Positions 8,022 to 14,590 of a stretch of 16,765 bases of DNA are shown one piece after another. Source of the stretch: an uncultured Eubacterium sp. GTDB lineage: Bacteria > Bacillota > Clostridia > Lachnospirales > Lachnospiraceae. A program made the translations under genes and the position numbers. The number at the start of each line of letters is the position of its first letter. The stretch's first letter is position 1. The notes beneath the pieces are model-generated. The model was not told where the DNA came from, did no database searches, and saw only the letters and a program-made list of their open reading frames with translations. The stretch is from assembly GCA_910584875.1 (NCBI GenBank), contig CAJUDA010000038.1, forward strand, positions 1 to 16,765, read 5' to 3'.

Positions 8022-9173
8022 TTAATCCATCTGCTCTGCCACAGTCAACGCCCGGTCAACAATGGCATCAATATTATAATACTTATATTCAGCAAGTCTC
8101 CCCAAAAGATAAAAGCCGGGGATCTGATCCACCAGGGTTTTATATTTTGTAAAAAGTATATCGTTTTCTTCATTATTGATGGCATAGTATGGGATCTCAT
8201 CATCCCCGCCGCCATACGGCATCGGATACTCTTTCACGATCGTCGTATCCGGCGCCTCCAGCTGCCCGGAAAGATACTTGAATTCCGTGATCCTTGTAAA
8301 GTCTTCTGACACTGTATAATTTACTACGCCATGGCTCTGATAAAATTTTCTGTCGTAGTGTTCAAAATCAAAACGAAGGGAACGATATGGCAGACGCCCA
8401 TACCGGCAGTCAAAAAACTCATCCAGCGCTCCCGTAAAGATAATATTGCCATGATAAGGCTGCCCCTCAAACACCACCGGCTCATCGGCCCCCGGATCCA
8501 CGGCCAGCACACTTTTAGCCTCGCATCCAAGCCGGATCTCTATGCCGGGATGATCCAGCATCTTTTCAAAGAGAGGGGTAAATCCCCGGGCAGGGAGTCC
8601 CTGGTATTTATCCTGGAAATACCGGTTGTCCCGTGACAAAAGCACCGGTACACGCCCGGATACCGCCGGATCGATCTCCCTGGGAGTTTTCCCCCACTGT
8701 TTCATCGTATATTTCAGAAATATATTTTCATAGACATACTCTGCGATCTCCTGAAGCTCCTTGTTTTCATGATTCATCAGTTCCAGGATCGGAACCCTTG
8801 CACCCTCGCCAAAATTGTCGATCAGCAGTTTCTCCAGATGAGGCGCACGCTCTCCATACACTTCTTCCAGTGTGTTCAGATTAAAGGGAATTGGCAATTC
8901 CCTGCCATATATATTTCCCACAACTTCATGACGGTATTCATACCACTCTGTAAAACGTGATAAATAGTCGTATACACGCCTGATATTTGTATGAAAAATA
9001 TGCGGTCCATACTGATGGATCAGAATCCCGTGTTCGTCCTCACGGTCATAACAGTTGCCGCCGATGTGGTCTCTGGCATCCAGCACCAGTACGCTCTGCC
9101 CCTTCATTTCCGCCAGTTTCCTCGCCACAACAGCCCCGGCGAAGCCACATCCGATCACGATACTATCGTACAT
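8022..9173 (-). CDS. glf: UDP-galactopyranose mutase
   Basis: This FAD-dependent enzyme interconverts UDP-galactopyranose and UDP-galactofuranose in the cytoplasm, supplying the donor for galactofuranose-containing glycans. At 383 residues it has normal family length. The FAD Rossmann motif VIGCGFAGAV is at 6-15, followed by RDHIGGNCYD. The segment YTMKQWG, then SGRVPV 13 residues on, supplies Trp and Arg equivalent to W160 and R174 of the Klebsiella enzyme. DNRYFQDKYQGLP and the late LLGRLAEYKYYNIDAIVDRAL segment are also characteristic. A purine-rich AAAGGGAGAAGGG lies just upstream of the ATG. It is the first gene of a two-gene unit with the GT2 gene downstream. Confidence 0.96.
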   Translation of the reverse strand: MYDSIVIGCGFAGAVVARKLAEMKGQSVLVLDARDHIGGNCYDREDEHGILIHQYGPHIFHTNIRRVYDYLSRFTEWYEYRHEVVGNIYGRELPIPFNLNTLEEVYGERAPHLEKLLIDNFGEGARVPILELMNHENKELQEIAEYVYENIFLKYTMKQWGKTPREIDPAVSGRVPVLLSRDNRYFQDKYQGLPARGFTPLFEKMLDHPGIEIRLGCEAKSVLAVDPGADEPVVFEGQPYHGNIIFTGALDEFFDCRYGRLPYRSLRFDFEHYDRKFYQSHGVVNYTVSEDFTRITEFKYLSGQLEAPDTTIVKEYPMPYGGGDDEIPYYAINNEENDILFTKYKTLVDQIPGFYLLGRLAEYKYYNIDAIVDRALTVAEQMD

Positions 9174-9231
9174 AATCCCTTCTCCCTTTCTTCGATTCTT
9201 TATCTAATAGGAAATTTCATTTTGTGCGGAG

Positions 9232-9256
9232 CAAGAACGACCGTAGGTCGTTCTTG
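9232..9256. other. Perfect 11-bp hairpin
   Basis: CAAGAACGACC at 9232-9242 pairs perfectly with 9246-9256 around a GTA loop. It lies between the pyrimidine-nucleoside phosphorylase and glf genes, immediately before a second stem with a T-tract. On the minus strand it could act in the 3' untranslated region of the phosphorylase transcript; on the plus strand it is the first of two stacked stems. Confidence 0.65.
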
Positions 9257-9257
9257 G

Positions 9258-9284
9258 AAGCGTCGGATTATCACGACGCTTTTT
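9258..9284 (+). terminator. Intrinsic terminator facing rightward, without an obvious gene
   Basis: AAGCGTCG (9258-9265) pairs with CGACGCTT (9274-9281) around an 8-nt loop, and a T run ends at 9284. In the plus direction this is a normal intrinsic terminator. Both flanking genes are on the minus strand, where an A-tract precedes the stem. It may end an unrecognised antisense or small RNA, or work partly in both directions. Confidence 0.6.
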
Positions 9285-9302
9285 CTATATATTGTATCAA
9301 AT

Positions 9303-10622
9303 TTAACGAATAATATCTACTACTAATTTTACTGGTTCCGGTTTTATGTCCGATATCTGACAGCATGCCCCCATATATGCCTCTGCCCTCATAAGCCTTT
9401 CCTTGTCTGCCGTATACAGTTCAGCGATCACATCGCCCTTCTGCACCCGCTCCCCCAGCTTTTTCTTCATGATGATACCGGCACTGTAATCAATCTTACT
9501 CTCTTTCGTATCTCTCCCGGCTCCGAGAAGTCCTGCTGTAATCCCGATCCCCTCGGTGTCCATGCTGACCAGATATCCGTCTTCTTTTGCCTTCACTTCA
9601 CCCTGAAATGCCGCCCTTTCAAACCGGTCCGGGTTTTCTATATACGAGAGATCTCCGCCCTGCCCTTTTACCATCGCAATGAATTTGTCATAAGCAGCGC
9701 CGCTTTCCATTGTTTTTTCAGCCAGCTCCCTTCCCTCTTCATAGGTCAGTCCCTCTCTGCCCAGGGAAAGCATCATCCCGGCAAGGGCGAGGCAGACTTC
9801 TTTCAGATCCGCCGGACCGTCTCCCCGAAGTGTGCGGATCACTTCTTTTACTTCCAGATTGTTGCCGACGGCGTACCCCAGCGGTTCATCCATGCTGGTC
9901 AGCATCGCCACGGTCTCCCTGCCGGCGCTTTTGCCGATCGCCACCATCCGCCGTGCCAGCTCTCTGGATTGATCCAGATCCTTGATAAAAGCCCCGCTCC
10001 CCGTCGTAACATCCAGCAGGATCTTATCACTTCCTGCTGCCAGCTTCTTGCTCATAATAGATGAGGCAATGAGTGGAATGCTCTCTACTGTCCCTGTCAC
10101 ATCACGCAGTGCATAGAGCATCTTATCTGCCGGCGCCAGATTCCCGGTCTGACCGATCACACTGATGCCTGTGGAGTTTACTGCCTCAAAAAATTCGTCC
10201 TCTGATAAACCGATGCAAAATCCTGGAATGGACTCCAGTTTGTCCAGCGTCCCCCCGGTGAATCCAAGTCCCCTCCCACTCATCTTCGCCACCGGCACAC
10301 CGCACGCCGCCACCAGCGGACCAATGACCAACGTTGTCTTGTCACCCACACCGCCGGTCGAATGTTTATCTACCTTGATGCCTTCGATCCGGGACAGATC
10401 AACGGTTTCCCCGGAATCTCTCATCGCAAGCGTCAATGCCGTCAGTTCTTCATCATCCATGCCCTGAAAACAGACTGCCATCAGCATCGCCGACATCTGA
10501 TAATCCGGAATCTCTCCCGCCACATACTGCCGGATCATAGTCAGGATCTCCCGGGGCTCCAGCGCCTTCCCTTCCTTTTTTCTGTGGATCAGATCCACAA
10601 ACCGTCCTGTTCCTGTCTGCAT
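9303..10622 (-). CDS. pdp: Pyrimidine-nucleoside phosphorylase
   Basis: This cytoplasmic salvage enzyme splits thymidine, deoxyuridine or uridine with phosphate into the base and (deoxy)ribose 1-phosphate. The phosphate/substrate loop KHSTGGVGDKTTL contains the equivalent of E. coli thymidine phosphorylase His85. YALRDVTGTVESIPLIASSIMSKK carries equivalents of Arg171, Ser186 and Lys190. The C-terminal domain includes IGITAGLLGAGRDTKESKIDYSAGI. I choose the ATG at 10622: FVDLIHRKKEGKAL, the usual family N-terminus, follows directly, and AGGAGG is 10 nt upstream. An in-frame ATG at 10676 would add 18 unlikely residues. Length is then 439, normal for Firmicutes. The conserved GRGLGHTGGT motif reads GRGLGFTGGT here. 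It is a single gene, with a hairpin element upstream of it. Confidence 0.94.
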   Translation of the reverse strand: MQTGTGRFVDLIHRKKEGKALEPREILTMIRQYVAGEIPDYQMSAMLMAVCFQGMDDEELTALTLAMRDSGETVDLSRIEGIKVDKHSTGGVGDKTTLVIGPLVAACGVPVAKMSGRGLGFTGGTLDKLESIPGFCIGLSEDEFFEAVNSTGISVIGQTGNLAPADKMLYALRDVTGTVESIPLIASSIMSKKLAAGSDKILLDVTTGSGAFIKDLDQSRELARRMVAIGKSAGRETVAMLTSMDEPLGYAVGNNLEVKEVIRTLRGDGPADLKEVCLALAGMMLSLGREGLTYEEGRELAEKTMESGAAYDKFIAMVKGQGGDLSYIENPDRFERAAFQGEVKAKEDGYLVSMDTEGIGITAGLLGAGRDTKESKIDYSAGIIMKKKLGERVQKGDVIAELYTADKERLMRAEAYMGACCQISDIKPEPVKLVVDIIR

Positions 10623-10731
10623 CCGCCTGTTACCTCCTTCTGGTTTTATGCCGATCATACTGTTATAGGTAATCATAACATGTCAGGAGAGGTTTGTACA
10701 GATTCCGAAAAATTCTTCGATTTAATTCAGG

Positions 10732-10864
10732 TTCCGTATTTCATAATAAAAGATTACCCGCATGGTATTTAATCACGCAGCGGTATGGGCAACTGCAATA
10801 CAGATGCCTCATACCGGCGCACTTAAAACCCATGCTCGGTAATTCTTTTATTATGAAATACTGC
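10732..10864 (+). repeat. Long imperfect hairpin element, copy 1
   Basis: The arms 10736-10753 and 10844-10861 are an 18-bp perfect inverted repeat (GTATTTCATAATAAAAGA). Pairing continues inward: 10754-10758 with 10838-10842, CATGG 10761-10765 with CCATG 10830-10834, CGGTATG 10781-10787 with 10810-10816, GGCA 10788-10791 with TGCC 10805-10808. The whole 133 bp can fold into one long, lightly bulged stem. Its ends read TTCCGTATTT and AAATACTGC, the same ends as copy 2 in the opposite orientation. It has no coding capacity and no terminal T-tract. It could be a MITE-like repeat or a structured RNA. Confidence 0.7.
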
Positions 10865-10909
10865 AATCCTGAATAGATCAGAATGTTCTCCCTTTGCAGT
10901 AATCTCCTT

Positions 10910-10939
10910 TTGACAAATTTCTGTCATAGTTTCTAATCT
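10910..10939 (+). promoter_or_regulatory. Predicted rightward promoter with overlapping dyad operator
   Basis: TTGACA (10910-10915) and TAATCT (10934-10939) are 18 bp apart. A perfect dyad, TGACA-N6-TGTCA (10911-10926), overlaps the -35 box and spacer, as a repressor site would. A transcript from here would run through hairpin element 2 toward the proline symporter gene about 340 bp downstream. Confidence 0.4.
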
Positions 10940-11039
10940 GCTAAAAGCGTTACCTTAAATCATCGTTTGTATCATCCAAATTAACAAGCTCAACCAAACT
11001 GATTGGAGAGCGGACACATTTTTCTTATCTTATTTATAA

Positions 11040-11188
11040 GCAGTATTTGAGCAGGAAAAGATTCCATGAGCAGAAAATATTTCTGCGTCGTTGTGAGAAG
11101 CATGTACTATATGCTTCCACAACGCGACGTAGAAATCCTTAGCGGGAGCGTTTCTGCGAAGGAACCTTTTCCCTGCTCAAATACGGAA
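11040..11188 (-). repeat. Long imperfect hairpin element, copy 2 (inverted)
   Basis: GTATTTGAGCAGG (11043-11055) pairs perfectly with 11172-11184. Pairing continues with AAAAGATTCC (11056-11065) against 11161-11171, and an inner stem of 11079-11103 with 11111-11136 closes on a 7-nt loop. Outside the core, ATTTTTCTTAT (11018-11028) and ATAAGAAAAAAAT (11200-11212) extend the inverted repeat, for about 195 bp in all. Read on the minus strand it begins TTCCGTATTT and ends AAATACTGC, as copy 1 does on the plus strand. It lies immediately upstream of the symporter promoter. No protein is encoded. Confidence 0.7.
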
Positions 11189-11214
11189 ATAAAGAAGCCA
11201 TAAGAAAAAAATCT

Positions 11215-11243
11215 TTGCCTCTTCCCCCAAAATATGCTATACT
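11215..11243 (+). promoter_or_regulatory. Predicted sigma-A promoter of putP
   Basis: TTGCCT (11215-11220) and TATACT (11238-11243) are 17 bp apart, and the -10 box is extended (TGCTATACT). The expected start near 11250 gives a leader of about 37 nt ending in GAAAGGAG before the ATG at 11287. Confidence 0.65.
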
Positions 11244-11286
11244 TTATTTTTGACATATTACATAAAGAAATGAAAGGAGTTTAATT

Positions 11287-12813
11287 ATGTCCGGAAGTAC
11301 AATCGCTATTCTGATCGCTTTTATCTGCTACTTATGTATGATGATCGCAATCGGAATCTTATCTATGAAAAAAACAAAAAGCACAGAGGACTATTTCCTC
11401 GGCGGACGCGGACTGAACAGCTGGGTCGCCGCTCTCTCTGCGCAGGCCTCTGACATGAGCGGATGGCTCCTCATGGGACTGCCTGGTTCGATCTACGCTG
11501 CCGGAACCGGTAAGGCATGGATCGCCATCGGTCTTTTTATCGGAACCGTCCTCAACTGGCTTCTTATCTCAAAACGGCTCCGCCGCTATACAATCGTGGC
11601 AAACAATTCTCTTACCCTGCCGGAGTTTTTCCAGAACCGGTTCCGGGATAAGAATAAGATTCTGCTCGGCATCTCATCTGCCGTGATCGTGATCTTTTTC
11701 CTTGTGTATACCGCATCGGCACTTGCCTCTGGAGGTAAGCTGTTTAATACCGTATTTGGCATTGATTATCATATCGCACTGCTCATCGGCGCCGCCGTGA
11801 TCCTCATTTATACGTTCCTGGGCGGCTTCCTGGCAGTATGTACTACCGATTTCATCCAGGGGACACTGATGCTGATCGGACTTCTTGTCGTCCCCATCAT
11901 CGCATATGCGCTCGTAGGAAACGATTTCTCCGGCGCGCTGCTCGCCCATGGAGTCGCTCCAGGCAGCGACTATATGAGTCTCTTCTATGTCAATGGGGAA
12001 CCATATACTTTTACCCAGATTATCTCCGACCTTGCCTGGGGTCTTGGATATTGCGGCATGCCTCATATTCTTGTGCGCTTTATGGCAGTTAAGAGTGAAA
12101 AGGAGTTAAAAAAATCAAGCGCCATCGCTATCATATGGGTTGCCATTTCATTATTTGCCGCCTGCGCCATCGGCGTGATCGGCCGTGCCTATCTGACAAA
12201 CGTGCTGGCGGACGGTGCTACAGAAACCGTATTTATTTCCATGATCCAGCAGATCTTCTCCAACGGATTTGTCCTGATCTTCATCGGCGGTCTCTTCCTC
12301 TGCGGAATCCTCGCCGCCATTATGTCAACAGCAGATTCACAGCTTCTTGTCTGCGCCTCTTCCGTATCCAAGGATATCTACAAAAATATCCTCAAACCAG
12401 ATGCGGATGACAAAAAGGTGCTGAATATCAGCCGGATCACTGTACTCATCGTCGCCGTGCTCGCTTTCCTGATCGCCTGGGATCCTGACAGCAGTATCAT
12501 GGATCTGGTATCGGATGCCTGGGCAGGACTTGGCTCCGCCTTTGGACCGCTGGTTGTCTGCTCCCTCTTCTGGAAACGGACAAACCTGCCCGGTGCCATC
12601 GCCGGTATCCTGTCCGGCGGACTCTTCGTCATCGTCTGGGACTATCTCCCCATCGTGGGCGGACAGACACCATACGCTGCCACCGGGATCTATTCCCTTC
12701 TTCTGGGATTCTTCGTCAGCCTGCTCTGTATCGTCGTAGTCAGCCTGATGACAAAAGAACCGGAACAGGAAATACTGACGGAATTTGAAAAGGTAAATAA
12801 TTACACAGAATAG
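11287..12813 (+). CDS. putP: Sodium/proline symporter
   Basis: This 508-residue inner-membrane transporter of the solute:sodium symporter family should import L-proline with Na+. About 13 hydrophobic helices are visible from residue 5 onward. TEDYFLGGRGLNSWVAALSAQASDMSGWLLMGLPG (33-67) is nearly the E. coli PutP signature and carries the Asp56 equivalent of its Asp55. AAIMSTADSQLLVCAS matches the helix holding the Na+-ligand Ser340/Thr341. AAGTGKAWIAIGLFIGT and RFMAVKSEKELKKSSAIA are also family-typical. The start is supported by GAAAGGAG and the extended -10 promoter. It is a single gene; its terminator lies within the convergent Nudix gene. Proline specificity follows from overall similarity and is likely but not proven. 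Confidence 0.95.
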   Translation: MSGSTIAILIAFICYLCMMIAIGILSMKKTKSTEDYFLGGRGLNSWVAALSAQASDMSGWLLMGLPGSIYAAGTGKAWIAIGLFIGTVLNWLLISKRLRRYTIVANNSLTLPEFFQNRFRDKNKILLGISSAVIVIFFLVYTASALASGGKLFNTVFGIDYHIALLIGAAVILIYTFLGGFLAVCTTDFIQGTLMLIGLLVVPIIAYALVGNDFSGALLAHGVAPGSDYMSLFYVNGEPYTFTQIISDLAWGLGYCGMPHILVRFMAVKSEKELKKSSAIAIIWVAISLFAACAIGVIGRAYLTNVLADGATETVFISMIQQIFSNGFVLIFIGGLFLCGILAAIMSTADSQLLVCASSVSKDIYKNILKPDADDKKVLNISRITVLIVAVLAFLIAWDPDSSIMDLVSDAWAGLGSAFGPLVVCSLFWKRTNLPGAIAGILSGGLFVIVWDYLPIVGGQTPYAATGIYSLLLGFFVSLLCIVVVSLMTKEPEQEILTEFEKVNNYTE

Positions 12814-12844
12814 TAAAATCGGACAGCACTAACCACACAATATC

Positions 12845-12917
12845 TTACTGGCGGCTCCAGAGATAACAGTATGCCTGCGTCCTCGCAGCAAAAATCTCTG
12901 CCGCCAGTAATTTTTTT
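12845..12917 (+). terminator. putP intrinsic terminator inside the opposing Nudix gene
   Basis: TTACTGGCGGC (12845-12855) and AGAGAT (12859-12864) pair with 12894-12910: 17 bp with a 3-nt bulge. An inner CTGCG/CGCAG stem caps the loop. T7 at 12911-12917 follows. The stem begins on the Nudix stop codon and lies wholly within its last 22 codons, so one sequence encodes the Nudix C-terminus and ends putP transcription. Confidence 0.8.
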
Positions 12918-13405
12918 ACCTCTTCCCTGGTGTACCATCCCGCTTCAATCTCTTCTACCGCAGAACTGCTCTTCTGGAATGTACCGGATGCCGTACCTAC
13001 CAGACATATATTGCTCTCATTGGAAAAGCCCACCGCACTGTAGCTGAGCGCCATTCTGTCACGGATCGCCAGCAGATCCAGCCCGGTTTCTTCCTTGAGT
13101 TCACGGGCAGCACTCTGTTCCGGGGTCTCGCCCGGATCAATGAGTCCGGCAGGAAAATTGTACACCCAGTTTCCCAGTGCCATGCGGAATTCCCGGTTGA
13201 GAAGGATTTTTCCCCCGGTCTCGTCATGCATGATAAGTACCACCGCATCCGGCTTTTTCTTCTGCAGCTCCTCCTGCGTATCGATCGCCGGATTCCGGCT
13301 GATCATTTCATAGACTTTCTTTTTTCCTTCTCCTGTCTCATACGTGATATCGTAGCGGTGAATAAATCTGCCGCTGTGGATTTTTTGGATGGATTGAAAT
13401 TTCAT
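12845..13405 (-). CDS. Nudix hydrolase, ADP-ribose pyrophosphatase type
   Basis: The 186-residue soluble protein carries an intact Nudix box, G87-x5-E93-x7-R101-E-L-x-E-E-T-G108 (GLIDPGETPEQSAARELKEETG). The glutamates bind Mg2+ for cleavage of a nucleoside diphosphate linked to another group. The N-terminal beta sheet (GRFIHRYDITYE, then AVVLIMHDETGGKILLNREFR) and GNWVYNFPAGLID match the ADP-ribose pyrophosphatase-like group, but the substrate cannot be settled by sequence alone. CAGGGAA precedes the ATG. The gene diverges from the BIG2 protein gene, whose promoter overlaps its start, and converges on putP, whose terminator it contains. Confidence 0.88.
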   Translation of the reverse strand: MKFQSIQKIHSGRFIHRYDITYETGEGKKKVYEMISRNPAIDTQEELQKKKPDAVVLIMHDETGGKILLNREFRMALGNWVYNFPAGLIDPGETPEQSAARELKEETGLDLLAIRDRMALSYSAVGFSNESNICLVGTASGTFQKSSSAVEEIEAGWYTREEVKKLLAAEIFAARTQAYCYLWSRQ

Positions 13406-13406
13406 A

Positions 13407-13435
13407 TTGCATTTCCCTGCCTTCTGTGTTATATT
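13407..13435 (+). promoter_or_regulatory. Predicted sigma-A promoter of the BIG2 protein gene
   Basis: TTGCAT (13407-13412) and TATATT (13430-13435) are 17 bp apart. The predicted start near 13442 places the ACCTCCCAATACTC element at the very 5' end of the mRNA. The -35 box adjoins the start codon of the divergent Nudix gene. Confidence 0.6.
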
Positions 13436-13444
13436 TTGTTACAA

Positions 13445-13458
13445 ACCTCCCAATACTC
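13445..13458 (-). repeat. 14-bp inverted repeat, left copy (5' UTR of BIG2 gene)
   Basis: ACCTCCCAATACTC here is the exact reverse complement of GAGTATTGGGAGGT at 14591-14604. The two copies bracket the BIG2 gene. In its mRNA they are perfectly complementary. Confidence 0.75.
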
Positions 13459-13474
13459 CTTTTCGAAAAAGGAG
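13456..13474 (+). promoter_or_regulatory. Hairpin masking the BIG2 gene ribosome binding site
   Basis: CTCCTTT (13456-13462) can pair with AAAGGAG (13468-13474) around a TCGAA loop, covering part of the GGAGGG Shine-Dalgarno at 13471-13476. CTCCC at 13447-13451 offers an alternative partner for GGGAG at 13474-13478. The translation start would be closed in both folds, which suggests translational control; this is inferred from pairing alone. Confidence 0.5.
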
Positions 13475-13483
13475 GGAGTTTCT

Positions 13484-14515
13484 ATGATGAAATATCATTC
13501 TAATGTTCGATGGATCGTTTTGACACGTAAGCTGTCTGCTATCCTTATCCTGTTGGCGGTGACCGCCGAGGCATTGTATATTCATTCGCCTAAGTCACAG
13601 GCTTCTGGTTATTCCGTTATTATTCTATCACACTATAACAAAACTTTAAAGATTGGACAATCCTTTTATCTTTCTGGAATTTCCAGCAACTTCAAAAGAA
13701 TCTCGTGGAAGAGCAGCAGTTCTAAAGTTGCCTCTGTCAACACATACGGCCAGGTTACGGCAAAGAAGGCGGGCACCTGCAAGATCACAGCTAAAGTAAG
13801 CGGCGGGGAAGCGAGCTGCCGGGTTACCGTCCAGAAAACTGTTCTCACGCTTTCGGCAGCCTCTGTATCTATGGAGAATGGAGCCTCTTTCCGTCTCACG
13901 GCAAAGACTTCCAATGGCTCGCCTGTTACCTGGCGGTCATCCCGATCCAGCGTGGCAGCCATCGATGAATATGGAAGGATTGAAGCTGTGAAGGTTGGCG
14001 AGACGGTCATCACCGCTGCAGCTGACGGCACCAAAAAGAGCTGCCGGGTCACCGTAAAAAAACCAAAGGTGACGCTGAACCGCAGCACTCTGTCACTATA
14101 CCGCACACAGAGCTGCCGTCTCACGGCAAAGGTTTCCTCCGGGCGCACGGTATCCTGGAAATCCCGCAAAAAAAGTATTGCCACAGTGGACGCCAAAGGA
14201 CTTGTGACTGCAAAAAAACATGGTACTGCTACGATCACTGCCACGGTGGACGGAGTGACAAAGGAATGTGAGGTCACAGTTGTACCGCCTGCGATCTCGC
14301 TAAGCAAAACATCCGTCTCTCTCAAAAAGGGCAGATCCCTGGTACTAAATGCAAAAGTAAGCTCTGGTATCAAACCGGTCTGGACAAGCAGCAAAAGCAG
14401 TGTCGCCTCCGTAAGCAAAGAGGGAAAGGTCACGGCACGGAAAAAAGGAAGCTGTTACATCTATGCCGCAGAAGACGGAACAAAAAAAGGCTGCCACATC
14501 ACTGTGACGGCCTGA
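13484..14515 (+). CDS. Secreted protein of four BIG2 (bacterial Ig-like) repeats
   Basis: The 343-residue protein has a signal peptide (about 1-40; hydrophobic LSAILILLAVTAEAL) and then almost only four BIG2-type Ig-like repeats at about 44-117, 119-193, 196-267 and 270-343. Each shows the pattern W-(K/R/T)-S-S...V/I-A-x-(V/I)...G-x-(V/I)-x-A-x-x-x-G...I-x-A...V-T-V. Repeats 1 and 4 each have a cysteine pair 13 residues apart (99/112 and 324/337). There is no sortase motif, transmembrane anchor or enzyme domain. Such proteins serve as surface adhesins or wall-associated structural modules; the true role is unknown. The start at 13484 has GGAGGG 7 nt upstream, and an adjacent ATG follows. Earlier in-frame codons back to 13226 lie within the opposing Nudix gene and are not used. 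It is a single-gene unit with clear promoter and terminator. Confidence 0.88.
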   Translation: MMKYHSNVRWIVLTRKLSAILILLAVTAEALYIHSPKSQASGYSVIILSHYNKTLKIGQSFYLSGISSNFKRISWKSSSSKVASVNTYGQVTAKKAGTCKITAKVSGGEASCRVTVQKTVLTLSAASVSMENGASFRLTAKTSNGSPVTWRSSRSSVAAIDEYGRIEAVKVGETVITAAADGTKKSCRVTVKKPKVTLNRSTLSLYRTQSCRLTAKVSSGRTVSWKSRKKSIATVDAKGLVTAKKHGTATITATVDGVTKECEVTVVPPAISLSKTSVSLKKGRSLVLNAKVSSGIKPVWTSSKSSVASVSKEGKVTARKKGSCYIYAAEDGTKKGCHITVTA

Positions 14516-14590
14516 AGATCACACAAACCAGACGGATCCATGCGGGACTTTACGATGCCCGCAGGATATCTGACTGATCACTATATGTAA

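Larger units (their letters stand above)
10677..11286. other. 610-bp gene-free region with two hairpin elements and promoters
   Basis: No convincing coding sequence occurs on either strand. The stretch separates the divergent phosphorylase and proline symporter genes. It contains two long imperfect inverted repeats (10732-10864 and 11040-11188), a predicted rightward promoter with an overlapping dyad at 10910-10939, and the predicted symporter promoter at 11215-11243. It is much longer than the other gaps in this window. Confidence 0.75.

Noticed and set aside
7414..8025. 203-codon plus-strand open frame
   Set aside because: It is antisense to the GT2 gene, whose DDGSTD and DSDDW motifs fix the coding strand.
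10694..10876. Possible small protein in the hairpin element
   Set aside because: The frame is produced by the inverted repeat itself and lacks a ribosome binding site.
10677..11286. Retron-like msr-msd RNA as an explanation for the long hairpins
   Set aside because: No reverse transcriptase gene is in the window and no characteristic priming region was seen; hairpin shape alone is insufficient.
13666..14433. 255-codon minus-strand open frame across the BIG2 gene
   Set aside because: The opposite strand has a promoter, Shine-Dalgarno, signal peptide and four Ig-like repeats; this frame mirrors that repetition.
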